A stretch of DNA of 9,542 nucleotides from Flavobacteriaceae bacterium UBA6231. GTDB lineage: Bacteria; Bacteroidota; Bacteroidia; Flavobacteriales; Flavobacteriaceae. Below, piece after piece: positions 1 through 7,266 of the stretch. The stretch covers positions 9,593-19,134 of the forward strand of contig DJWL01000120.1 of assembly GCA_002441545.1 (NCBI GenBank), given 5' to 3'. The position numbers and the translations under genes are program-made. The notes below the pieces were generated by a model. It was not told the origin of the DNA and searched no databases. It saw nothing but the letters and a program-made list of their open reading frames with translations. The stretch's first letter is position 1. Every line of letters starts with the position of its first letter.

Positions 1-731
1 GTTGGTGCAGAAGCATGACCATCGGGTGACCATGTATGAAATGGAAATAAAGCGCTAATAACAGCAAAGCCAATAAAAACAAATGGGAAAAATAATTTTT
101 GTGCTGCTAAAGGAATATGCACTTGTGCTATATGCAATATATTGAATGTTAAAGGTCCTCCATCTGCATTAGAGTTAAAATAAATGCCTAAAATTCCTAC
201 CAATAATATCGCAGAAGCTCCCATAAGCATAAGGGTTAACTTCATTGCAGAATATTCTCTTGGACCAGAACCCCAAATACCTATTAACAAATACATTGGG
301 ATTACGGCTATCTCAAAGAACACAAATAATGTGAATAAATCAACTGAAATGAAAACCCCATAAACCCCTAAAGAAAGCACTATAAGCGAGATGAAAAATT
401 CTTTTGGCAATTCTTTCATTTTCCATGAAATAAAAACACCTGCAAGAACCACAATAGCAGTTAATAGTATTAAGGCAACCGAAATACCATCAACCCCAAT
501 ACTATAATGAATGTTGAAGTTTTTAAACCAAACAACATCTTTGGCAAATACCATAATATCACTATTTACGGTACGTTCTTTAAAATACGCAAACAATAAA
601 TTGATTGCCATACCCAATTGAACAAAACTACCAATCATTGAAACAACACGTGACCGTTCCAGTCCTTTTGAAAAGACTAGAGCTATAACTGTTATTATAG
701 GTACAATTATGAAGAGAGTTAGAATATCCAT
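1..731 (-). CDS. nuoM: NADH-quinone oxidoreductase subunit M (complex I, antiporter-like), 3' part cut by window edge
   Basis: This is an antiporter-like proton-pumping subunit of the complex I membrane arm. I translated it by hand from the ATG at 729-731: 243 full codons are visible and the reading frame runs open off the left edge, so roughly the second half is missing (family length is usually about 480-510). It is very hydrophobic. The TM5 glutamate is present (E140 in FFEIAVIPMYLLIG) and the conserved TM7-TM8 region reads HTWSPDGHASAPT (residues 232-244), a NuoM form I associate with Bacteroidota. The TM7 lysine expected in FAVK is isoleucine (I225 in GFAVISALFPFHTW). The start lies 10 bases after the nuoL stop, with AAGGA five bases ahead of the ATG. 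NuoN is excluded by gene order and by this motif set. The identity is secure; the protein's completeness cannot be judged. Confidence 0.94.
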   Translation of the reverse strand, partial: MDILTLFIIVPIITVIALVFSKGLERSRVVSMIGSFVQLGMAINLLFAYFKERTVNSDIMVFAKDVVWFKNFNIHYSIGVDGISVALILLTAIVVLAGVFISWKMKELPKEFFISLIVLSLGVYGVFISVDLFTLFVFFEIAVIPMYLLIGIWGSGPREYSAMKLTLMLMGASAILLVGILGIYFNSNADGGPLTFNILHIAQVHIPLAAQKLFFPFVFIGFAVISALFPFHTWSPDGHASAP

Positions 732-741
732 ATTAATCCTT

Positions 742-2661
742 TTAGTTGGTCCATAAATAAATAAACACTATTGCGATGACGACAGCTCCCATAGCAAACG
801 AAAAGGCATAATCTTGAAACTTACCAGATTGTAATCCTTTAATTTTATTTGCTGTTTTTACGGTTGAATTACCTATCAGGTTCATTGTTCCATCTACCAC
901 ATTTCTATCAAACCAAGCAAAAGGTCTGGAAATACCATTAAACAAAATCTTCTTTGTTACAAACAGATAAATTTCATCGAAATAGAACTTATCGCTTGCC
1001 CATTTGTAAAAAGGGCCAAATGCTGTTGCGTATTTATCTGATAAGCTGTTTTCTTTTTTGTAAAACACCCATGCCAATGCAATACCAATTACACCAACAC
1101 TTATCGCTATAGCTGCCAATGGGTAATTTAAATGTGCTTCAAAACCAAGTTTATCTGGAGTAATCAATTCACTAAACGGAATGAACCCTCCAACAATACT
1201 TAATAAAGCCAAAACCATTAAAGGTAATGTCATTGATAATGGCGATTCATGAGGTGGATGCTCATAAGTTTTATCCTTACCCCAGAAAATGCCAAAGTAA
1301 ATTCTAAACATATAAAAAGCTGTAAGTCCAGCAACAAACACTCCAACATAGTAAATAAGTTTATTGTGTTCAAAAGCAGCTACTAAAATTTCATCCTTAC
1401 TCCAAAATCCTGCAAAAGGCGGTACACCTGCGATTGCTAAAGCCGCTATTAAAAACGTAATATTAGTAATAGGCATATGCTTACGTAATCCACCCATATC
1501 TTTTAAATAATTACTATGAACTGCATGTATAACAGATCCTGCTCCTAAGAATAATAAAGCCTTAAACATGGCATGTGTAAACAAATGGAACATAGAAGCC
1601 ATATAACCTACACCTTCATGCCCATCATAACCAGAAACACCTAAAGCCAACATCATATACCCTAGTTGAGACATGGTTGAAAATGCCAAAACACGCTTTA
1701 TATCTGTTTGAGTAATTGCAATAATGGCTGCGAAAAGAGCAGAAAAAGCACCAACATAAGCCACAACGTTCAATGCAAAACCATGTTCAACAAAATAGAA
1801 CATTGGAAATAATCTAGCTACTAAATAAACACCTGCAACTACCATGGTAGCTGCGTGAATTAATGCAGAAACAGGCGTTGGACCCTCCATAGCATCTGGC
1901 AACCAAATATGCAATGGAAACATGGCCGATTTACCAGCACCACCAATGAATATTAAAATTAATGCCCATGTGATAACTGAAAGCCCCATAAATGAAGTAG
2001 ATGCCCAATTTAAAATAACACTTCCTTCTGGATTATTTAAAGTTTCAAAATCGTATGTTCCTGTGAAATAACCCATTATTAAAATTCCGATAAGGAATCC
2101 TAAATCTGCAAATCGAGTGACAATAAATGCTTTTTTAGCAGCTGAAACTGCAGAAGGTTTTGTATAATAATATCCAATCAACAAAAACGAAGACACACCT
2201 ACTAATTCCCAAAAGATATAAATTTGAAAGAGATTTGTCGCTAAAACCAATCCATACATTGAAAACGTAAATAAGGATAAGTAAGAGAAAAATCTGGTGT
2301 AACCATCATCTCCTTTCATATAACCCCTACTATAAATATTCACCATTAAAGATACTGTTGAAACAACAACAAGCATCATAACTGAAATAGGGTCTATTAA
2401 AATACCCATATCAATGTGCAGGGTTTCTGTAAAGTTCATCCAAACTGATTTATTTACAATCGTTTGATAAACACCATCTACTTTTCCGCTTACAAAAAAA
2501 TATTTATAAGCCGTATAGTATGAAAGTACAGCGGAAATTGACAACCCAAGAACTCCTATATAGCCCGAGATTGTTGGTTTAATCTTTTTACTATTAAGTC
2601 CTAACAATAAAAATACTGCTAAGGGAATTAACGGAATTAATACAATGTAACTAATATTCAT
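742..2661 (-). CDS. nuoL: NADH-quinone oxidoreductase subunit L (complex I, distal antiporter-like subunit)
   Basis: This 639-residue multi-pass membrane protein is the most distal proton-pumping subunit of complex I and is close to the E. coli NuoL length of 613. The pump residues are in place: TM5 glutamate E152 in FWELVGVSSFLLIGYY, TM7 lysine K244 in GGAGKSAMFPLHIW, the LPDAMEGPTPVSALIHAATM block at about 254-273, and the late lysine K422 in GFWSKDEI. The C-terminal part (about 555-639) carries the KFYFDEIY and FDRNVVDG motifs typical of the long lateral helix, followed by a last membrane segment. This C-terminal extension and the GPTPVSALIHAATM block separate it from NuoM and NuoN. An Mrp antiporter subunit is unlikely because the gene sits between nuoK and nuoM. 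It starts 11 bases after the nuoK stop. Confidence 0.98.
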   Translation of the reverse strand: MNISYIVLIPLIPLAVFLLLGLNSKKIKPTISGYIGVLGLSISAVLSYYTAYKYFFVSGKVDGVYQTIVNKSVWMNFTETLHIDMGILIDPISVMMLVVVSTVSLMVNIYSRGYMKGDDGYTRFFSYLSLFTFSMYGLVLATNLFQIYIFWELVGVSSFLLIGYYYTKPSAVSAAKKAFIVTRFADLGFLIGILIMGYFTGTYDFETLNNPEGSVILNWASTSFMGLSVITWALILIFIGGAGKSAMFPLHIWLPDAMEGPTPVSALIHAATMVVAGVYLVARLFPMFYFVEHGFALNVVAYVGAFSALFAAIIAITQTDIKRVLAFSTMSQLGYMMLALGVSGYDGHEGVGYMASMFHLFTHAMFKALLFLGAGSVIHAVHSNYLKDMGGLRKHMPITNITFLIAALAIAGVPPFAGFWSKDEILVAAFEHNKLIYYVGVFVAGLTAFYMFRIYFGIFWGKDKTYEHPPHESPLSMTLPLMVLALLSIVGGFIPFSELITPDKLGFEAHLNYPLAAIAISVGVIGIALAWVFYKKENSLSDKYATAFGPFYKWASDKFYFDEIYLFVTKKILFNGISRPFAWFDRNVVDGTMNLIGNSTVKTANKIKGLQSGKFQDYAFSFAMGAVVIAIVFIYLWTN

Positions 2662-2672
2662 AATTCGAAATA

Positions 2673-2990
2673 TTAATATTTCATGATTTCAGTGTCTTTA
2701 ACCTCAACAGAACTGATTTGCCTGTAAAGATTAATAATAATAGAAACTGCCAAGGCAGTTTCGGCAGCAGCAACTGCTATAATAAAAATTGAAAAAATAA
2801 CGCCTTGTAGCATATCTGGATATAAATACTTGTTGATAACCACAAAATTTACCACAGAAGCATTCAGTATTAATTCTATAGAGATCAATACTGAAATAAG
2901 ATTTTTCCTTGTTATAAAACCGTAAATACCAATAAAAAACAAAATGGATGTTACCGTTAAAATTTCGTATATACTAATTCCTGCAATCAT
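2673..2990 (-). CDS. nuoK: NADH-quinone oxidoreductase subunit K (complex I, membrane arm)
   Basis: This 105-residue, three-helix membrane subunit links the quinone-side subunits to the antiporter-like pumps. The two buried glutamates of the family are visible: E39 in ISIELILNA and E77 in AVAAAETALAV, matching E36 and E72 of E. coli NuoK. The length is normal (about 100). Its ATG overlaps the nuoJ TGA stop by four bases (ATGA at 2987-2990), which suggests translational coupling, as is usual for this pair. An MnhC/MrpC antiporter subunit is a distant homologue, but the complex I context and both glutamates favour NuoK. The short C-terminal tail after TM3 (VEVKDTEIMKY) is charged and cytoplasmic by prediction. 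Confidence 0.97.
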   Translation of the reverse strand: MIAGISIYEILTVTSILFFIGIYGFITRKNLISVLISIELILNASVVNFVVINKYLYPDMLQGVIFSIFIIAVAAAETALAVSIIINLYRQISSVEVKDTEIMKY

Positions 2991-3511
2991 AACGCTTCGT
3001 CATTTTTGTCATTTAATTTTCTTCCTTTTGCTATCACAATAGCCCCAATCATTGAAGCTAAGAGCAATACGCTTATTACTTCAAAAGGCAATATAAATCC
3101 GCCAGATTCATAGCTTAAAAGTTTAGCTCCAATATCATAGGTAGTAGTTGTAACTTGGTTTTCAACAACGTTAAATTCATTATTGTAAATGGTGTACAAG
3201 AAAACTCCAAGACCTAACAAACAGATTAAACCAGTCATCATTTTTCTAAATGGTTTTGCTATTTCTAGTTCCATTTCAATATGATGAACAAGTAATACTG
3301 AAAATATAATAAGCACTATAATGCCACCTGCATACACCGTAAGTTGAATTGCGGCCAGAAAATTATAATCAATTAAAAAATAAATACCTGCTATTCCACA
3401 TAAAACAAACAATAAGTAAATAACAGAACGAAGCATTTTGCGGCTACTTACTGAAGCCACTGCAAATACTATAATTATAACCGATAAAATGTAAAATATA
3501 TATTTTTCCAT
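2987..3511 (-). CDS. nuoJ: NADH-quinone oxidoreductase subunit J (complex I, membrane arm)
   Basis: This 174-residue protein has five predicted membrane segments. The family hallmark on TM3 is clear: VYAGGIIVLIIFSVLLV at about 59-75. Tyr60 and the following glycines form the region known in other species to flip between alpha and pi-bulge helix during the reaction cycle. After a polar loop (about 108-135, with a TTTT run) the last helix reads LPFEVISVLLLASMIGAIV, a typical NuoJ ending. The gene starts four bases after the nuoI stop and its TGA overlaps the nuoK start. The short spacing leaves little room for a ribosome site, so it is probably coupled to nuoI translation. I see no missing key residue. 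Confidence 0.97.
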   Translation of the reverse strand: MEKYIFYILSVIIIVFAVASVSSRKMLRSVIYLLFVLCGIAGIYFLIDYNFLAAIQLTVYAGGIIVLIIFSVLLVHHIEMELEIAKPFRKMMTGLICLLGLGVFLYTIYNNEFNVVENQVTTTTYDIGAKLLSYESGGFILPFEVISVLLLASMIGAIVIAKGRKLNDKNDEAL

Positions 3512-3515
3512 ATCC

Positions 3516-3992
3516 TTAATCTTCTATACCAGCTTTAACTTTTGATCCAGGTCTGTTCAACACTTTAGTCAATTGTGTTCTGTCATACGTTGAATTCTCG
3601 TAATTTTGAGCCCAAACAATAGCATCTGTAGGGCATGCTTCAATACACAACCCACACATAGTGCATAATCCTAAGTGATAAATGTGTTTATCAATTTTTT
3701 TCTTCTTCTTACCTGTGGTTTCATCAAGACCTCTATCCCAGATTATTTCAATACTTCCGTTAGGACAGGCTAGTTCACATTTTTGACAACCTGTACATTG
3801 ATGCTCGTTGTTTTCATCATGAGGCATTACCACTTCACCACGAAAACGTTCAAACATTTTTAAAGTGTCTCTATTATCAGGGTATTGTTGAGTGATAGCG
3901 CCTTTTCTAGAAGTTAAAAAATACTTTCCGGTAACACTCATACCGGTAAGTAGCGTTTTTATTCCTTTATATATATCTGAAAAATAACCCAT
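3516..3992 (-). CDS. nuoI: NADH-quinone oxidoreductase subunit I (two [4Fe-4S] clusters, N6a/N6b)
   Basis: This 158-residue ferredoxin-like subunit of the connecting arm passes electrons towards NuoB. Two complete CxxCxxCxxxCP motifs are visible: C66, C69, C72, C76 (QCTGCQKCELACP) and C110, C113, C116, C120 (LCTMCGLCIEACP). The N-terminal region (about 1-35) is an amphipathic stretch of the kind that lies on the membrane in this family. Between the clusters is a basic insert, TTGKKKKKIDKH (residues 92-103), which is longer and more positive than in E. coli NuoI as I recall it. With no nuoE, nuoF or nuoG in this operon, NuoI is the likely entry point for electrons from ferredoxin; that is inference from known NDH-type complexes. 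It starts four bases after the nuoH stop. Confidence 0.97.
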   Translation of the reverse strand: MGYFSDIYKGIKTLLTGMSVTGKYFLTSRKGAITQQYPDNRDTLKMFERFRGEVVMPHDENNEHQCTGCQKCELACPNGSIEIIWDRGLDETTGKKKKKIDKHIYHLGLCTMCGLCIEACPTDAIVWAQNYENSTYDRTQLTKVLNRPGSKVKAGIED

Positions 3993-3996
3993 AACT

Positions 3997-5070
3997 CTAA
4001 AATTTAATTGTTAAGTTCAACCAAACAATTATTGCCATTATCACTATGTTAACCAAGTTTATTGGTAACAAATACTTCCATTCAAGAGTTAATAGTTGAT
4101 CAATTCTTAACCGCGGAAATGTCCATCTAAACCACATCATTAAAAACACTATAACCAATGTTTTACCTAAGAACCAAAAGATTCCTAACCAAGGCAATGA
4201 TTCTGTGATTCCGAAAGGAGACAACCAACCTCCAAAAAAAACAGTGGTTGCTATGGCAGCAATAATGAACATATTAATAAATTCAGCTAAAAAGAAATAG
4301 GCAAATTTCATCCCTGAATATTCGGTATGGAAACCTGCACCAAGCTCTGACTCTGCTTCAACCATATCAAAAGGTGCTCTGTTAGTTTCAGCTGTTCCCG
4401 CAATCATATAAATCATAAAGGCTATAATAGCTGGTACATGCCCTTGTAAAATGAGCCAACCTTCTTTTTGAACTTCCACAATTTCCGACAATTGTAAACT
4501 CCCTGTTAATAATACCATGGTTAGTAATGATAACCCAACCGATAATTCGTAACTAATGGTTTGAACACCACTACGCATCGCTCCAATTAAAGCAAACTTA
4601 TTGTTACTACTCCAACCTCCAAGTAAAATACCTATGACACCAATTGATGAAATGGCTATTAGAAAGAAGATTCCTATATTGATATCAAAAGCTTGAAATT
4701 CTTTCGTAAAAGGAAACACAGCTAATGCCATAAGTGATGATATAATTACAAAATAAGGAGCTAAGTTGTATAGAAATTTATCTGCTTTTATGGTTCCTGT
4801 CAACTCTTTTGAAACCAATTTTAAAGCATCTGCCATGGTTTGAAGTAAACCCCAATACCCAACTCTGTTTGGCCCAATTCTTAATTGAAACCAAGCTGCA
4901 ACTTTACGTTCTAGAAGCACTAAATACAAACCTGCTACAGCAAAAATTGCTAAATATATTAAGGCTACTATGACCATAGCTAAAATACTTGCAACTCCTT
5001 CGGGCATCATACCTATAAGCCAATCCTGAATGGTCTTTGTTATGCTTAATGTTATAATCATTGTGCTCAT
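3997..5070 (-). CDS. nuoH: NADH-quinone oxidoreductase subunit H (complex I, quinone-site membrane subunit)
   Basis: This 357-residue membrane protein forms the base of the quinone chamber, where the connecting arm meets the membrane arm. Family motifs are intact: LLERKVAAWFQLRIGPNRVG (residues 52-71), GGWSSNNKFALIGAMRSGVQ (about 151-170) followed by TISYEL, and the acidic loop AETNRAPFDMVEAESELGAG (about 227-246) followed by FHTEYSGMKFA. It is somewhat longer than E. coli NuoH (325) because of an N-terminal extension. The ATG at 5068-5070 lies two bases after the nuoD stop; a second ATG three codons in is an alternative start. In a 14-gene nuo operon nuoE, nuoF and nuoG would come between nuoD and this gene. 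Here there is no room for them. Confidence 0.98.
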   Translation of the reverse strand: MSTMIITLSITKTIQDWLIGMMPEGVASILAMVIVALIYLAIFAVAGLYLVLLERKVAAWFQLRIGPNRVGYWGLLQTMADALKLVSKELTGTIKADKFLYNLAPYFVIISSLMALAVFPFTKEFQAFDINIGIFFLIAISSIGVIGILLGGWSSNNKFALIGAMRSGVQTISYELSVGLSLLTMVLLTGSLQLSEIVEVQKEGWLILQGHVPAIIAFMIYMIAGTAETNRAPFDMVEAESELGAGFHTEYSGMKFAYFFLAEFINMFIIAAIATTVFFGGWLSPFGITESLPWLGIFWFLGKTLVIVFLMMWFRWTFPRLRIDQLLTLEWKYLLPINLVNIVIMAIIVWLNLTIKF

Positions 5071-5072
5071 AA

Positions 5073-6200
5073 TTATCTGTCAATATCTGGTATTACAAGG
5101 TCAAGTGTTGCCATAGATGCTACTAAATCACCTATTTTTCCACCAACTGCAATATGATTTAATAATGATAAATTTGAAAATCCTGGTGAACGGAATTTCA
5201 CACGATATGGATTTTTTGTTCCAGTACTAATAATGTAAACACCTAACTCACCACGAGCCGTTTCTACCTTTTGATAATATTCTCCTTTTGGTAATTTTAT
5301 TACGGCATTGGTTGCAACTTGTACATCTCCATCAGGAATATTATCAATTAATTGTTCTATAATGGATATAGATTCCCACATTTCCTGAATTCTTACTTGA
5401 TATCTTGCAAACGTATCCCCTTCAGTTTTTATGGCTTCATTAAATGTTACTCTGTCATAAGCGCTATAAGGATGATGTTTTCTAACATCGCAAGAATACC
5501 CAGAAGCTCTCCCTACAGGCCCAGATGCACCAAATGAAATAGCATCTTCTTTAGTTAAAATACCAACTCCTTTTGTTCTTTTTTGAAATATAACGTTACC
5601 CGTTAGTAAGGTATCATACTCTGGTAATTTTGTTTTAAAATGAGCAATAAAATCCTTAGTTCTTTTTACAAAATTAGGATGAACATCAAACATTAATCCA
5701 CCAGGAATGTTATAATTCATGGTTAATCGTGCTCCACAAGTTTCCTCAAAAATATCATTGATCATTTCACGGTCTCTAAAACCATAGAAATAGGTTGTAA
5801 GTGCGCCAACATCCATTCCCATAACTCCCCACCACAAACAATGCGAAGCAATTCTAGTAAGTTCACTAAGAATGGTTCTAATCACTTTTACGCGATCTGG
5901 CATTTCTAATTGGAGGGCGTTTTCAACAGTTAAACAAACCGCCTCGTTATTTATATGAGAAGATAGATAATCCATTCTATCTGTAAGGTGAACAATTTGC
6001 TGATAACTATCGCGTTCACACATTTTTTCAATAGAGCGATGGATATACCCTAAATCTGGTTCCACTTTTTTAATAATTTCACCATCAATGGTTAAAAGTA
6101 ACCGTAACACACCATGCGTAGCAGGGTGTTGTGGTCCCATGTTAATGAAATATTCTTCTGATTTGAAATTGCTCTTAACTATAGTTGTGTCCATAATCAT
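5073..6200 (-). CDS. nuoD: NADH-quinone oxidoreductase subunit D (49 kDa-type, quinone-binding)
   Basis: This 375-residue subunit forms the quinone site together with NuoB. The N-terminal block MGPQHPATHGVLRL (21-34) contains His29, equivalent to the quinone-contacting His38 of Thermus Nqo4. The quinone tyrosine is Tyr78 in TDRMDYLSSH. The CDVRKHHPYSAYD block is also present. The nickel-binding cysteine pairs of the related [NiFe] hydrogenases are absent (RMDYL instead of RICGIC, and no C-terminal CxxC), so this is a complex I subunit and not a hydrogenase. The protein is shorter than the usual 400 or so residues: the segment around the normal MEALIHHFK helix is missing, and it ends in LVIPDIDR instead of the common DPVMGEVDR. 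The ATG directly abuts the nuoC stop; a second ATG two codons later is possible. NuoC and NuoD are separate, not fused. Confidence 0.98.
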   Translation of the reverse strand: MIMDTTIVKSNFKSEEYFINMGPQHPATHGVLRLLLTIDGEIIKKVEPDLGYIHRSIEKMCERDSYQQIVHLTDRMDYLSSHINNEAVCLTVENALQLEMPDRVKVIRTILSELTRIASHCLWWGVMGMDVGALTTYFYGFRDREMINDIFEETCGARLTMNYNIPGGLMFDVHPNFVKRTKDFIAHFKTKLPEYDTLLTGNVIFQKRTKGVGILTKEDAISFGASGPVGRASGYSCDVRKHHPYSAYDRVTFNEAIKTEGDTFARYQVRIQEMWESISIIEQLIDNIPDGDVQVATNAVIKLPKGEYYQKVETARGELGVYIISTGTKNPYRVKFRSPGFSNLSLLNHIAVGGKIGDLVASMATLDLVIPDIDR

Positions 6201-6662
6201 CTATTTAATAACCATGTTAATGTCATCTTCATAATCTTTTCTTAATGGAAATCCTTCCCACTCTTCAGTTAAGAATAATCGTTTTAAATTAGGATGATTA
6301 TTGAATTTTATTCCGAAGAAATCAAAAACCTCACGTTCATGAAATTCTGCTGTTTTCCATATATCACAAACAGAATCAAATACAGGATTTTCTCTATCAG
6401 ACGTCTTAACTTTAACAACAACAATATGCCTATGAGCAGTTGATTCTAGGTGATATACTACTCCTAATTCGGGTTGCCAATCAACCCCGCTTAAACAGAA
6501 TAAATAGTCAAAACTGGTTTTACTATTAATTTTCAATTCTGTCATTAATTGATGAAGATTTTCTGGTGCAACAATAATATTTAAAAACTGAGATTCTTCT
6601 TCAGCAAACTCTAAATCTGGAATCCAGCTACTTATTAAATTTTGTAAGGCTTCATTAGTCAT
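6201..6662 (-). CDS. nuoC: NADH-quinone oxidoreductase subunit C (30 kDa-type)
   Basis: This 153-residue soluble subunit of the connecting arm has no cofactor; it supports NuoD and NuoI. The family signature lies at about 109-144: EREVFDFFGIKF, then NHPNLKRLFL, then WEGFPLRKDY. The protein stops soon after this signature, so it is a compact form lacking the C-terminal tail found in proteobacterial homologues (about 200 residues). It starts ten bases after the nuoB stop without a visible Shine-Dalgarno site, and its TAG stop is immediately followed by the nuoD ATG with no spacer. It is a stand-alone gene, unlike the fused nuoCD of E. coli. Confidence 0.97.
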   Translation of the reverse strand: MTNEALQNLISSWIPDLEFAEEESQFLNIIVAPENLHQLMTELKINSKTSFDYLFCLSGVDWQPELGVVYHLESTAHRHIVVVKVKTSDRENPVFDSVCDIWKTAEFHEREVFDFFGIKFNNHPNLKRLFLTEEWEGFPLRKDYEDDINMVIK

Positions 6663-6672
6663 AACTACTTAT

Positions 6673-7266
6673 TTATTTACCTTCATCAAATCCATCAATA
6701 GGATTTTCTTTTTGCTTCATGTTTTCAGTTCTAATCTTATCCTGAAGCATGAGCATTCCTTGTAATAAAGCTTCTGGACGAGGAGGACAACCAGGAACAT
6801 AAACATCTACCGGAATTACATGATCTGCACCTTTTACTACTGAATAAGTGTTGTAGAAAAATGGACCTCCAGAAATTGCACAAGCTCCCATAGCAATCAC
6901 ATATTTTGGCTCAGCCATTTGGTCGTACAACCGACGTAAAACAGGTGCCATTTTATTAACTATAGTTCCTGCTATGATGATTAAATCTGCTTGACGTGGG
7001 GAAGGCCGTGCTACTTCAAAACCAAACCGAGAATAATCATGTCTTGCTGCTCCAGTTTGCATCATTTCTATGGCGCAACAACTGGTACCAAAATAAAGCG
7101 ACCAAAGTGAATTTGATCGCCCCCAATTGATTATTTGATCTAATGAAGTAACAATCACGTTAGCTCCATTTCCTGCCGGAATAACTTTTCCAGGGAAATT
7201 TTTTGGAATTTCTGTATTTCTATATTCTGCCTGAGATAAATATCTCTCTTTGTCTTCTACTCCCAT
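6673..7266 (-). CDS. nuoB: NADH-quinone oxidoreductase subunit B ([4Fe-4S] cluster N2)
   Basis: This subunit carries cluster N2, the last iron-sulfur cluster before quinone. From the start chosen here the protein has 197 residues. The N2 ligands are visible as the tandem cysteines C63-C64 (FGTSCCAIEMM), C129 (AMGACAISGGPF) and C160 (VYVPGCPPRPEALL). The arginine-rich ARPSPRQADLI block is present. I place the start at the ATG at 7264-7266 and not at the upstream ATG at 7285-7287, because a perfect AGGAG lies seven bases ahead of the inner ATG, while the longer form only adds a basic, unconserved-looking MEKRSVK and a 31-base overlap. With the inner start the gene overlaps nuoA by ten bases. 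The C-terminal tail after about residue 178 is polar and variable. Confidence 0.96.
   Translation of the reverse strand: MGVEDKERYLSQAEYRNTEIPKNFPGKVIPAGNGANVIVTSLDQIINWGRSNSLWSLYFGTSCCAIEMMQTGAARHDYSRFGFEVARPSPRQADLIIIAGTIVNKMAPVLRRLYDQMAEPKYVIAMGACAISGGPFFYNTYSVVKGADHVIPVDVYVPGCPPRPEALLQGMLMLQDKIRTENMKQKENPIDGFDEGK

Noticed and set aside
1..2990. Mrp-type Na+/H+ antiporter operon instead of complex I membrane genes
   Set aside because: NuoJ, NuoH, NuoA and the iron-sulfur subunits are all present in canonical complex I order, and NuoL has the complex I lateral-helix extension.
3693..3715. Possible frameshift at the A-rich run in nuoI
   Set aside because: The frame is continuous, both cysteine motifs are in the same frame and the total length is normal, so there is no evidence of a break.
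5071..5072. Possible remnant of nuoE, nuoF or nuoG between nuoD and nuoH
   Set aside because: Only two bases separate the two genes and both ends are intact, so there is no remnant here.
5352..5537. A 61-codon open frame on the plus strand
   Set aside because: It lies wholly inside nuoD on the opposite strand, has no recognisable domain and no promoter or ribosome site; it is a shadow of the conserved NuoD coding sequence.
5073..6200. NuoD as the large subunit of a membrane-bound [NiFe] hydrogenase
   Set aside because: The nickel-ligand cysteine pairs are absent at both ends (RMDYL near residue 75 and VIPDIDR at the C-terminus), while the quinone-site histidine and tyrosine are present.
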